A stretch of DNA of 40,642 bases from Streptosporangiaceae bacterium (GTDB taxonomy: Bacteria; Actinomycetota; Actinomycetes; Streptosporangiales; Streptosporangiaceae), in assembly GCA_025934635.1 (NCBI GenBank), contig JAICWX010000046.1, forward strand, positions 1 through 40,642, read 5' to 3'. Shown one piece after another: positions 1-7,458 of this stretch. A program made the position numbers and the translations under genes. Each line of letters starts with the position of its first letter. The stretch's first letter is position 1. Below the pieces are notes generated by a model. The model was not told where the DNA came from. It did not search any database and worked only from the letters and a program-made list of their open reading frames with translations.

Positions 1-1849
1 CCTCGCGCGGTATCCGGATGACCGGCACCGCGGCCGGCTTGGTCGTCACCACCGTGTTCTTCACCACCGCTGCTCCGGGCGCGAGCCGGAGCCGGTAGCG
101 GCGGCAGACCTCGAACAGGACGACGCGGAGCATCATGAACGTGACCTCCTGCGCCATGCACTGCCGCTTCCCGATCGAGAACGGGATGAAGGCGTGCCGC
201 GGCCGCGCGGCGATCTTGTCCATGCTGAACTGCTCCGGATCGAACCGGTCGGGCTCCGGTCCCCAGTAGCGCGGGTCGCGCTGCGCGGCGAGCGTCCCGA
301 CCAGGATGATGTCGCCCTTCCGGATGCGGTAGCGGCCGAGCGTGGAGTCCCTGAGACTGCGCCGGATGGTGACCGGCATCGGCGGGTAGATCCGCATCGT
401 CTCCTTGATCACCTGGGTGGTGTAGGGCAGCGCGGACAGGTCCTCGTACCGCAGGTCGTAGTCCGGGTCGCCGCCGGTGATCGCGTCGACCTCGGCGATC
501 AGCTTCCGCTCCACCTCCGGGTTCGTGGCCAGCACGTAGGCGAGCCACGCGGCCGTGATCGACGGGCCGTTGAAGCCGTTGGACAGGTGCATGAGGATCT
601 GGTCGCGGATGGTCGCGGCGTCCAGGAACTCACCGGTCTCCGGGTCCGGCGTGCTGACCAGCCGGCTGAGCAGGTCGGTCTGGGTACCGAGCGGACAGGT
701 GTGCATCCGGCCGCGGACCAGCGCGTCAGCCGTCTGGAACAGCTCCGTGTTGTGCCGGCGGTACGCCTTGCGCCGGGCCCGGCGCTCGCGCCCGGAGAAG
801 GCGGTGAAGTCGGGCCGGGGGTCGGCCACGCGCAGGATGCTCTCCTTGGTGCTCGCCGGGACGGCCGCCGCGAACGGATGCGGGCGGTCAGCGGCGGCCC
901 CCTCCCCGGAGACCGGGCCAAGGAGGCCGAAGTCGTAGGCGCACGCCCCGCGGCCGGAGACCTCGAGGGTGTAGCGCTCCATCCAGCCGCGCGCGTCCAG
1001 CGGTTCGTCGTCCGGCCGCGCGGCCCACGCGGCGACCAGGTTGCGGGCCTGGTCCTTCATCCGCTCCAGCTGGGTGCGCTGGTGGGCGGGGGAGTACCAG
1101 GGCAGCATCACCCGGCGGATCCGCTCGTAGTGGTCGCCGTCGCCGATCACCGAGAGGCCGCCGCCGCGGGAGTTGGCGAGCTGGTCGAAGAAGTTGATGT
1201 CCTCCACCCGCTTGCCGAACCGCTCCTCGTCGTCGGCTACCTCGTCGAGCAACTCGGGATCGGAGACCACGACCAGCCGCCATTTCCTGGTCGGGATCCC
1301 GACCGCGTAGATGTGGCCGAACCGGCGGTAGTACTCGAGCTGGGTGTCGTTGTCGTTCAGGATGGGAAAGTTCGCGAACCGCTCGCCCCGCGGCACCAGC
1401 CAGCGGACGGCGTACGGGATCTCCAGCGGCCCGTCCGGATCGGAACCGGGAACGTCCGCTCCGGTCGCGTCCGGCCCGGGGGCGGGCGGCATCTGCGCCT
1501 CGGCCGGCGGGGCCAGTTCGGTCAGCTCGTGGCCGGTCAGCCGGAACGTGATGTCGCCGAAGCCGATCGTGTCCCCCTCGGTCAGTGGCGCCGCGGTGAT
1601 CCGCTGCTCGTTGACGAAGGTGCCGTTGGTGCTGCCGTTGTCGGCCAGCATCCAGCGGCCGGCCTCCAGCCGGAGCACCGCATGCTGCCAGGAGACGCAG
1701 GCATCGGACACTACGATGTCGGCCTCCGGATCCCGGCCGACCAGGTAGGCCGGGCCGGGGGCCAGGCTCCACCGGCCGGACCTGGTCCGCACCTCCAGCG
1801 GCGGCGCCGCCGCTTCCGGTCCCCCGCTCGCCCGGTTCCACCACTCCAT
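1..1849 (-). CDS. FHA domain-cytochrome P450 fusion (partial, C-terminus off the left edge)
   Basis: Predicted phosphothreonine-binding FHA domain joined to a P450 monooxygenase; the frame is open to base 1, so 616 residues are visible. The FHA part (about residues 28-110) keeps the expected residues: G38-R39, S53-W-Q-H56 and S73-T-N75-G76. After a Pro/Ala/Asp linker the P450 part starts near residue 140 and shows the ExxR motif (E483-T-M-R486), PDRF and the haem loop FSIGKRQC with the thiolate at C564. The usual acid-alcohol pair of helix I is absent: the segment reads G-P-S-I-T near residue 432. About 52 residues follow the Cys, so only a short tail is probably missing, though a fused reductase cannot be excluded. 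The ATG has a GGGGGAGG ribosome site. The SDR lies 119 bp upstream on the same strand and may be co-transcribed. The substrate is unknown. Confidence 0.88.
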   Translation of the reverse strand, partial: MEWWNRASGGPEAAAPPLEVRTRSGRWSLAPGPAYLVGRDPEADIVVSDACVSWQHAVLRLEAGRWMLADNGSTNGTFVNEQRITAAPLTEGDTIGFGDITFRLTGHELTELAPPAEAQMPPAPGPDATGADVPGSDPDGPLEIPYAVRWLVPRGERFANFPILNDNDTQLEYYRRFGHIYAVGIPTRKWRLVVVSDPELLDEVADDEERFGKRVEDINFFDQLANSRGGGLSVIGDGDHYERIRRVMLPWYSPAHQRTQLERMKDQARNLVAAWAARPDDEPLDARGWMERYTLEVSGRGACAYDFGLLGPVSGEGAAADRPHPFAAAVPASTKESILRVADPRPDFTAFSGRERRARRKAYRRHNTELFQTADALVRGRMHTCPLGTQTDLLSRLVSTPDPETGEFLDAATIRDQILMHLSNGFNGPSITAAWLAYVLATNPEVERKLIAEVDAITGGDPDYDLRYEDLSALPYTTQVIKETMRIYPPMPVTIRRSLRDSTLGRYRIRKGDIILVGTLAAQRDPRYWGPEPDRFDPEQFSMDKIAARPRHAFIPFSIGKRQCMAQEVTFMMLRVVLFEVCRRYRLRLAPGAAVVKNTVVTTKPAAVPVIRIPRE

Positions 1850-1968
1850 GAACAGCCTCCCCCGCCGTCCGGCCGCGTTCTGGCGACGCGGCCGACACCG
1901 GATGGAGGGGGGAAGAGCTGCGCTGATACATCAAACTGGCGCTGATCTGGCCGCCCGGCTGACTCGGC

Positions 1969-2667
1969 TCAGGCGACCTGCGGGTACAGGCCGCGGACGC
2001 CGGACGAGAGCCCGGCCAGCACCCGCTTGCTGATCTCGTCGGCCACGATCTCGGTCTCGCCCGCCACGATGCCGTCCAGCGCGATCCGGGCGATGTCGGC
2101 CGGGTCGGACTTCGGGTCGGTGACGTGGCGGGCCAGGTCGGTGTCCATGTACCCGACGTGCAGCGACGATACCCGGGTGCCCTGGCGGGCCAGCTCTGCC
2201 CGCAGCGCATTGGTCAGCGACCACTCCGCTGCCTTGGCCGCGCAGTAGGCGCCGATGTCAGGGAAGCTCACCCAGGAGAGCACGGACAAGATGTTCAGCA
2301 CGGCGCTCTGCTCATGCTCGGCCAGCTGCGGGGCGAAGGCCCGGGTGACCGCCAGGGTGCCGAAGAAGTGGGTGTCCAGCTCGAGCCGGATGTCGGCCAG
2401 GTCGCCGGTGAGCAGCGAGGCGCCGGTGCCCGAGCCGGCGTTGTTGATGAGGATCGAGACGTCGCGGGTGGCGGCGGCCGCGGCGGCCACCGACGCCGGG
2501 TCGGTCACGTCCAGGGCGATCGGGGTGACGCCCTCCAGGTCGACCGAGGCGGGGTTGCGGGCGGCGGCGTACACGACGGCGCCGCGGTCACGCAGCTGAG
2601 CGGCCAGCTGCCGGCCGAAGCCGCGGTTGGCCCCGGTGACCAGCGCTGTCTTTCCGGTGAGGTCCAT
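1969..2667 (-). CDS. short-chain dehydrogenase/reductase (SDR)
   Basis: Classical SDR of 232 residues, predicted to be a cytosolic NAD(P)-dependent oxidoreductase. The cofactor motif TGANRGFG is at residues 11-18, NNAG at 75-78, the catalytic Ser in the strand around 128-131, and Y141-x-x-x-K145. Length is normal for the single-domain family. It is divergent from an HxlR-type regulator, with two inverted repeats in the space between, so it is probably that regulator's target. The FHA-P450 gene lies downstream in the same direction, which suggests the two may act on one substrate. The substrate cannot be read from sequence. Confidence 0.88.
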   Translation of the reverse strand: MDLTGKTALVTGANRGFGRQLAAQLRDRGAVVYAAARNPASVDLEGVTPIALDVTDPASVAAAAAATRDVSILINNAGSGTGASLLTGDLADIRLELDTHFFGTLAVTRAFAPQLAEHEQSAVLNILSVLSWVSFPDIGAYCAAKAAEWSLTNALRAELARQGTRVSSLHVGYMDTDLARHVTDPKSDPADIARIALDGIVAGETEIVADEISKRVLAGLSSGVRGLYPQVA

Positions 2668-2686
2668 CGGGCGGATCCTTCCTGAG

Positions 2687-2703
2687 TAGGTTTTCCCAAC
2701 CTA
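2687..2703. promoter_or_regulatory. inverted repeat, candidate HxlR operator 1
   Basis: TAGGTT-N5-AACCTA is a perfect 6-bp inverted repeat just upstream of the SDR start (2667). It is well placed to control the SDR promoter. Assignment to the divergent HxlR-type regulator is inference from position. Confidence 0.45.
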
Positions 2704-2727
2704 GCATGGCTGAGTATGGAAAAACAA

Positions 2728-2745
2728 CTCAGTGGGTATACTGAG
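2728..2745. promoter_or_regulatory. inverted repeat, candidate HxlR operator 2
   Basis: CTCAGT-N6-ACTGAG is a perfect inverted repeat immediately upstream of the preferred GTG start of the HxlR-type gene (2752). With that start it is a plausible autoregulatory site; with the upstream ATG at 2716 it would lie inside the coding region. Confidence 0.4.
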
Positions 2746-2751
2746 GGCGTG

Positions 2752-3198
2752 GTGAAGCAACGGCAGCTGGAGGACTCCTGCTCGATCGCGCGCACCCTAG
2801 GCGTGGTCGGCGAGCGCTGGACGTTCCTGATCCTGCGCGAGGCGTTCCTGGGCGCGAGCCGGTTCGCCGAGTTCCGGGACCGGCTCGGCGTGGCGCCCGA
2901 CGTGCTGACGGACCGGCTGGCCACCCTGGTCGAGTTCGGCGTGATGGCCCGCGAGCCGTACCGCGAGCCCGGGGCCAGGTCCCGGTTCGCCTACCGGCTG
3001 ACCCCGGCCGGCCGGGAACTGCAGGTGGCGCTCAGCGCGCTGCAGCAGTGGGGGGACGAGCACCTGCCCCGGCCCGAGGGCCCCAGCATGCTCCGCCGGG
3101 TCCGCGGCACCGACTGCCCGGTGCACGTCGGCTACCTGGACGAGCAAGGCCAGGAGGTCCCGCTGGCCGACGTCGCCGTTATCCCTACTGGCGCCTAG
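2752..3198 (+). CDS. HxlR-family transcriptional regulator
   Basis: Winged-helix regulator of 148 residues. The N-terminal CSIARTLGVVGERWTFLILR segment is the HxlR hallmark (MarR-like fold, dimeric DNA binder), followed by the recognition region around LGVAPDVLTDRL and the wing YRLTPAGREL. I chose GTG 2752 because GAGGG lies at a suitable distance; an in-frame ATG at 2716 would add 12 residues but has no clear ribosome site and would swallow a palindrome. A C-terminal stretch after the wing contains a Cys (RGTDCPVHV), which might sense a ligand or redox state. It is divergent from the SDR and probably regulates it and itself. Confidence 0.85.
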   Translation: MKQRQLEDSCSIARTLGVVGERWTFLILREAFLGASRFAEFRDRLGVAPDVLTDRLATLVEFGVMAREPYREPGARSRFAYRLTPAGRELQVALSALQQWGDEHLPRPEGPSMLRRVRGTDCPVHVGYLDEQGQEVPLADVAVIPTGA

Positions 3199-3215
3199 GC
3201 CTGGCCGGGCCATGC

Positions 3216-3231
3216 GGGCCGATGGCGGCCC
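3216..3231. terminator. hairpin between convergent genes
   Basis: GGGCCG-ATGG-CGGCCC forms a 6-bp GC stem with a tetraloop, in the 37-bp gap between the convergent HxlR (stop 3198) and PanE-like (stop 3236) genes. There is no T-tract, as is common for actinobacterial terminators. Confidence 0.4.
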
Positions 3232-3235
3232 CTGC

Positions 3236-4216
3236 TCAGCGCCCCGTGCCAGCCGCCCCGTCGCCGCGGACCTGAACAGCCGGGGCGAGCCGGCGGTTGT
3301 GCACCCGCAGCGCCAGCGCGCTGAGCGCGATGAGCGGCGTGTCCGCGCCGGCCGCGGCCGCCCGTCCGGCGAAGTCGGCCAGCACCGCCTCCACCTCGGT
3401 CGGGCGCCCCGCCATCAGGTCGCGGGACAGCGACGACGTGGTCGGCGCCCCCGCCGCCGTCAGGACCTGTTCGGTCGCGGCCAGCTGGGCATGCGAGACC
3501 GGGTGCCCGGCCGCCGCGGCCGCGCCCGCCGCCTCCGCCAGCACCGAACGAGCGAAGTCGTCACCCCCGGGAACGGCGACGATGTCTCCCACCGGGGCGC
3601 GCATCAGCGCCGTGACCGCCCCGATGCTGGCGATGAAGACCCACTTGGCCCACATGGCGCGGACGATGTCGGCGCGGACGGCCACCACGGCGCCGGCGTC
3701 GCGGAAAGCCGCCGCCAGCTCGTCGGCCCGGGAACTCCGCGAGCCGTCCAGCTCGCCCAGCTCCACCTCGAACATCGGCGTCAGCACCCGGATCGTCCCG
3801 TCGCCGTCCAGGTCGGTCATCACCCGCAGCACCCCGCCGAGCACAGCCGTCCCGAACGTGCCCGCCAGCGCATCCAGGTGCGCCATCCCGTTGAGGAACG
3901 GGACGATCGCGGTGCCTGGCCCGACCGCGGGCGCGATGTCCTTCATCACCTGGTCCAGGGCATCGGCCTTCACCGCGATCAGCACGGCGTCGTAGCCGGA
4001 GCCGGGCGCGGCGGCCAGCTCGGCGGCCGTCAGCACCGGAGGCCGCAGCGTGCGCGTCCCGCCTACGCCGGCCAGCCGCAGCCCGCCGTCGCGGAGCTGC
4101 CCGGCCCGGCCGGACCGGGCCAGCACCGTCACGTCCTGCCCGGCCCCGGCCAGCCGGGCGGCCAGGAAACCGCCGACCGCTCCGGCTCCGGCGATAAGGA
4201 TCCTCGTCTTCGGCAC
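3236..4216 (-). CDS. ketopantoate reductase family (PanE/ApbA-like) oxidoreductase
   Basis: 326-residue NAD(P)-binding protein with an N-terminal Rossmann motif (IAGAGAVGG, residues 8-16) and a C-terminal helical domain. The general-acid lysine appears to be K191 (MWAKWVF), but the two Asn that follow it in true 2-dehydropantoate 2-reductases are replaced (I195 and G199 by my alignment), while the later TEVE acid is kept. I read it as a PanE-fold paralogue with a different or relaxed substrate rather than the pantothenate enzyme; a second homologue lies at 21801. It is a single gene, convergent with HxlR, with an inverted repeat upstream (4234-4258). Confidence 0.85.
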   Translation of the reverse strand: MPKTRILIAGAGAVGGFLAARLAGAGQDVTVLARSGRAGQLRDGGLRLAGVGGTRTLRPPVLTAAELAAAPGSGYDAVLIAVKADALDQVMKDIAPAVGPGTAIVPFLNGMAHLDALAGTFGTAVLGGVLRVMTDLDGDGTIRVLTPMFEVELGELDGSRSSRADELAAAFRDAGAVVAVRADIVRAMWAKWVFIASIGAVTALMRAPVGDIVAVPGGDDFARSVLAEAAGAAAAAGHPVSHAQLAATEQVLTAAGAPTTSSLSRDLMAGRPTEVEAVLADFAGRAAAAGADTPLIALSALALRVHNRRLAPAVQVRGDGAAGTGR

Positions 4217-4233
4217 AGCCCGAGCATAGGCTC

Positions 4234-4258
4234 ATTGGCTTGCGATTTGCAAGTCAAT
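4234..4258. promoter_or_regulatory. 25-bp imperfect inverted repeat in a divergent promoter
   Basis: ATTGGCTTGC-N5-GCAAGTCAAT: arms of 10 bp matching at 9 positions. It lies in the gap between the divergent PanE-like gene (start 4216) and the HD-GYP/LuxR gene (start 4350), a typical dimeric-regulator operator position. The regulator is unknown. Confidence 0.5.
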
Positions 4259-4349
4259 GGCGGGAAGGGACGGCAAACCAATGATCCCAACGGGTGCTGG
4301 CTCCGCCTTGGTCCTGCTGCACGTGGCTGACCTGCGGTAGCGTCAGCGA

Positions 4350-5933
4350 ATGGAGCGCAGCGCGAACCGCGTCGAGCTGGCCGGCCTGGTCGCCGCGATA
4401 AGCCTGGCCGCGGACCTGGCGTCCGGCGTGACGCTCGAGCACGGCCTGCGCACCTGCCTGCTCGCCACCCGGCTGGCCGGACGGGCCGGGCTGGACGAGG
4501 CCGGACGGCGCGACGTCTACTACACCGCGCTGCTCCGCTCGATCGGCTGCACCAGCGACGCGCACGAGCAGTCGGTGCTGTTCGGGAACGAGATCGCGGC
4601 CCGGACCGAGCTCAACCTGGCCGCGCACCTGCCGCCCCGGCAGTTGCTCGGCGTGCTCGCCCGGCACGCCGGGAGTGGTGAACCGCCGCTGCGCCGCGCC
4701 CGGGCCCTGGCCCGCGCGCTCGCCGCGGCCCCTGACCTGCCCCGGGCGGTGGCGACCGCGCACTGCCAGGCGGCCGAGCGGCTCGGCCGGCGGCTCGGCT
4801 TCTCCGGTGCTGTCCCCGGGGCGCTGAACAGCCTGTTCGAGCGCTGGGACGGCAAGGGGCACCCGCGCGGCCTGCGCGGGGAGGACATTCCGCCCGCCGC
4901 CCGCTTCACCCAGGTCGCCTACGACGCCCTGCTGCTGCACGAGCACCTCGGCGGCACCGGCCAGGTCGCCGCGGCCGCCGGGACGCTCTACGATCCCTGG
5001 CTGGCCGGCCTGCTCGACCCGGGCGACGTGGCCGAGGCGGCCGGGCTCCCGTCTCCCTGGGACGAGACGCTGGCGGCCGAACCCGGCGGCCCGACGCCGA
5101 TCGACGGTGAGCGCCTCGACGAGGCCTGCCGGGCGGCCGCCGACTTCGCCGACCTTACGTCGCCGTGGCTGCTCGGGCACTCGCGGGCGGTCGCGGAGCT
5201 GGCCGAGGCCGCCGCCTGGCGGCTGGGCCTGGCCGGGGCGGAGGTGGATACCGTGCGCCGCGCCGCCCTGCTGCACGACCTGGGGCGGGTTACCGTACCC
5301 GCCGGAATCTGGGACCGGCCGGGACCGCTGCGCGGCGGCGACTGGGAACTGGTCCGGCTGCACGCCTACCAGACCGAACGTGCGCTGGCCCGGTCGGCCG
5401 GCCTCGCGGCGCTGGGCGCCGTCGCGGGCGCGCACCACGAGCGGCTCGACGGCTCCGGGTACCACCGCGGCGCCCAGGCGGGCCAGCTCGCGGTCCCGGC
5501 CCGGCTGCTCGCGGTGGCCGACGCCTACCAGGCGATGACCGAGGACCGCCCGCACCGGCCCGCGCTGCCGCCCGCGCAGGCCGCGGCCGAAGTCCAGGAC
5601 CTCGTCCGGGCTGGCCGGCTGGATGGCGACTGCGCCGCCGCGGTGCTGGCCGCCGCCGGGCTGGCCGCTGCTGAACTGTCGGCCGGGGGTCAGGCCGGCC
5701 CGGCGGCATCCCGGCGCCGGGCGCCGGGCGAGCTCAGCCCGCGCGAGGTCGAGGTCCTGGGCCTGCTCGCCCGCGGCCAGTCCAACCGCCAGATCGCCGC
5801 CCGCCTCGGCATCACCCCCAAGACGGCGGGCCACCACGTCCAGCACATCTACACCAAGATCGGCGTTTCCAGCCGCGCCACCGCGGCGCTGTTCGCGCTG
5901 GAAAACGGGCTGCTGAGCGGGAACGCCGGATAG
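4350..5933 (+). CDS. HD-GYP-type phosphohydrolase fused to a LuxR HTH
   Basis: 527 residues. The N-terminal half (about 1-240) resembles a degenerate HD-GYP repeat, ending in ERWDGKGHPRG. The second repeat is well conserved: H309-D310-L-G, H362-H363-E364, then DGSGYHRG and VADAYQAMTEDRPHRP. A linker leads to a LuxR/NarL-type HTH (about 462-520; LSPREVEVLGLLARGQSNRQ). HD-GYP domains usually hydrolyse cyclic di-GMP or related nucleotides, so this looks like a one-component regulator sensing or degrading a cyclic nucleotide. No receiver or PAS domain is visible. The ATG at 4350 has only weak ribosome-site homology. It is transcribed alone and upstream of the amidase. Confidence 0.85.
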   Translation: MERSANRVELAGLVAAISLAADLASGVTLEHGLRTCLLATRLAGRAGLDEAGRRDVYYTALLRSIGCTSDAHEQSVLFGNEIAARTELNLAAHLPPRQLLGVLARHAGSGEPPLRRARALARALAAAPDLPRAVATAHCQAAERLGRRLGFSGAVPGALNSLFERWDGKGHPRGLRGEDIPPAARFTQVAYDALLLHEHLGGTGQVAAAAGTLYDPWLAGLLDPGDVAEAAGLPSPWDETLAAEPGGPTPIDGERLDEACRAAADFADLTSPWLLGHSRAVAELAEAAAWRLGLAGAEVDTVRRAALLHDLGRVTVPAGIWDRPGPLRGGDWELVRLHAYQTERALARSAGLAALGAVAGAHHERLDGSGYHRGAQAGQLAVPARLLAVADAYQAMTEDRPHRPALPPAQAAAEVQDLVRAGRLDGDCAAAVLAAAGLAAAELSAGGQAGPAASRRRAPGELSPREVEVLGLLARGQSNRQIAARLGITPKTAGHHVQHIYTKIGVSSRATAALFALENGLLSGNAG

Positions 5934-6014
5934 GGGCAGCAGCGATAGGGCGTTCACCCGATGCCGGCCGGCCCCGGACCGGCTTACGGTCACCGCAGGC
6001 GAAAGGAGCCCGCG

Positions 6015-7451
6015 ATGACACAGGTCACGATGACCGGGAACGACGACTTCACCAGGCCCGGCGGCCTGACCGGGATGCGAGCGGTGGACATCGCCCGCGC
6101 CGTGCGGGAGCGGCGGGTAACGCCGGAGGCGGTGATCCGCGCCCACCTGGACCGGATCGCCGCCGCGGACCCGGTGATCCGGGCCTTCCAGGCCGTCCGG
6201 GCGGACGGCGCGCTGGCGGACGCCGAGGCGCTCGGCCGCCGGGACGATCTCGGCACGCTGCCGCTGGCCGGCGTGCCGGTCGCGGTCAAGGACAACGTCG
6301 ACGTGGCCGGGCTGCCGACCAGGCGCGGCTCGGCCGCGACGCCGACCGCCCCGGCCCGCCGCGACGACGAGCTCGTCCGCCGGCTGCGGCAGGCCGGCGC
6401 CATCCCGATCGGCACAACGCAGCTGCCCGAGCTGGCCATCTGGCCGTTCACCGAGCCCGCCGCCTTCCCCGCCACCCGCAACCCGTGGGACCTGAGCCGC
6501 AGCCCCGGCGGCTCCACCGGCGGCGGTGCCGCCGCGGTCGCCACCGGGATGGCCGCGCTCGCGCTCGGCTCCGACGGCGGCGGCTCCATCCGGATCCCGG
6601 CCGCCTGCTGCGGTATCACCGGCCTCAAGCCCGGATCCGGCGTGGTGCCGCTGGCCGGCGGAGCCAGCCAGCACTGGTACGGCCTGACCGCGTTCGGCCC
6701 GCTGGCCCGCTGCGCCGCCGACGCCGCGGCCATGCTCCACGTCCTGGCCGGCGGCATCCGGGCGGACGATGCCAGCCGAAACGATGCCAGCCGAAACGAT
6801 GCCAGCCGAAACGACGACGGCCCGGACGACCTGGCGCCGCCCCGGCTGCTGCGCATCGCCGTCTCGGCCCGGCATCCCGCCCCGGGCGCGCGGGTGGCGC
6901 CGCCCGTGCGCGCGGCCCTGGATGAGGCGGCCGGCCTGCTGCGCGCCGCGGGTCACACCGTGACCTGGGCCCGGCCGCCGTACCCGGCCAATCTGGGCCT
7001 GCGGTTCAGCCAGCGGTGGCTCGCCGGGATCGCCGAGGACGCGCACGACCTGCCCGTGGACGCGCTGGAAGCCCGGACGCGGGCCATGGTCCGCCGCGGG
7101 CGCCGGGCCGCCCGGCGGGTGCGCCCGGCCGCGGCCGACCCGTTCGCCGCCCGGGCCGCGGGCTGGCTCGGCCGCTACGACGTCCTGCTGACCCCCACGC
7201 TCGCCCGCGCCGCGGTCCCGCTGGGGACCTGGGACGGGAAAGGCTGGGTGCGGACCATGCTCGGCGTCGGCAACTGGCTGTACACCACGCCCTGGAACCT
7301 GGCCGGGCTCCCGGCCGCCTCCGTTCCCTTCGGCCGTGTTCCCTCCGGTTCCGACGCCGGGCTCCCGATCGGCCTGCAGATCGTGGCGCCGGCCGGGGCC
7401 GAGGCCACCGTGCTGTCCCTCGCGGCCCAGCTCGAGCAGCTCCGCCCCTAG
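6015..7451 (+). CDS. amidase (amidase-signature family)
   Basis: 478-residue amide hydrolase of the amidase-signature family, with the Ser-cisSer-Lys triad visible: K92 (AVKDNVD), S167 (PGGSTGGG) and S191 (DGGGSIRIPA). The start is the ATG following GAAAGGAG. The family cleaves amide, nitrile-derived or peptide-like substrates; nothing here fixes the substrate, and no GatC/GatB neighbour is present, so it is not the tRNA amidotransferase subunit. A surface loop after residue 250 carries three identical ASRND units from a 15-bp tandem repeat. It is convergent with the DUF3500 gene, with 7 bp between stops. Confidence 0.9.
   Translation: MTQVTMTGNDDFTRPGGLTGMRAVDIARAVRERRVTPEAVIRAHLDRIAAADPVIRAFQAVRADGALADAEALGRRDDLGTLPLAGVPVAVKDNVDVAGLPTRRGSAATPTAPARRDDELVRRLRQAGAIPIGTTQLPELAIWPFTEPAAFPATRNPWDLSRSPGGSTGGGAAAVATGMAALALGSDGGGSIRIPAACCGITGLKPGSGVVPLAGGASQHWYGLTAFGPLARCAADAAAMLHVLAGGIRADDASRNDASRNDASRNDDGPDDLAPPRLLRIAVSARHPAPGARVAPPVRAALDEAAGLLRAAGHTVTWARPPYPANLGLRFSQRWLAGIAEDAHDLPVDALEARTRAMVRRGRRAARRVRPAAADPFAARAAGWLGRYDVLLTPTLARAAVPLGTWDGKGWVRTMLGVGNWLYTTPWNLAGLPAASVPFGRVPSGSDAGLPIGLQIVAPAGAEATVLSLAAQLEQLRP
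6768..6812 (+). repeat. 15-bp tandem repeat, three perfect copies, within the amidase gene
   Basis: GATGCCAGCCGAAAC is repeated three times in frame and encodes (D)ASRN units, followed by a diverged DDG stretch. It sits between conserved amidase blocks, so copy-number change would alter only a loop. Confidence 0.9.
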
Positions 7452-7458
7452 CGCGCCG

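Noticed and set aside
194..1945. Long plus-strand open frame (583 codons) over the left end
   Set aside because: It is an antisense shadow of the FHA-P450 gene; it lacks recognisable motifs while the minus frame shows FHA and P450 signatures.
1920..1946. GCGCTGAT repeated directly upstream of the P450 gene
   Set aside because: An 8-bp repeat in a GC-rich region is weak evidence for a regulatory site.
4254..7046. Very long minus-strand open frame (930 codons)
   Set aside because: GC-rich shadow opposite the HD-GYP/LuxR and amidase genes, Arg/Gly/Pro-biased and without motifs.
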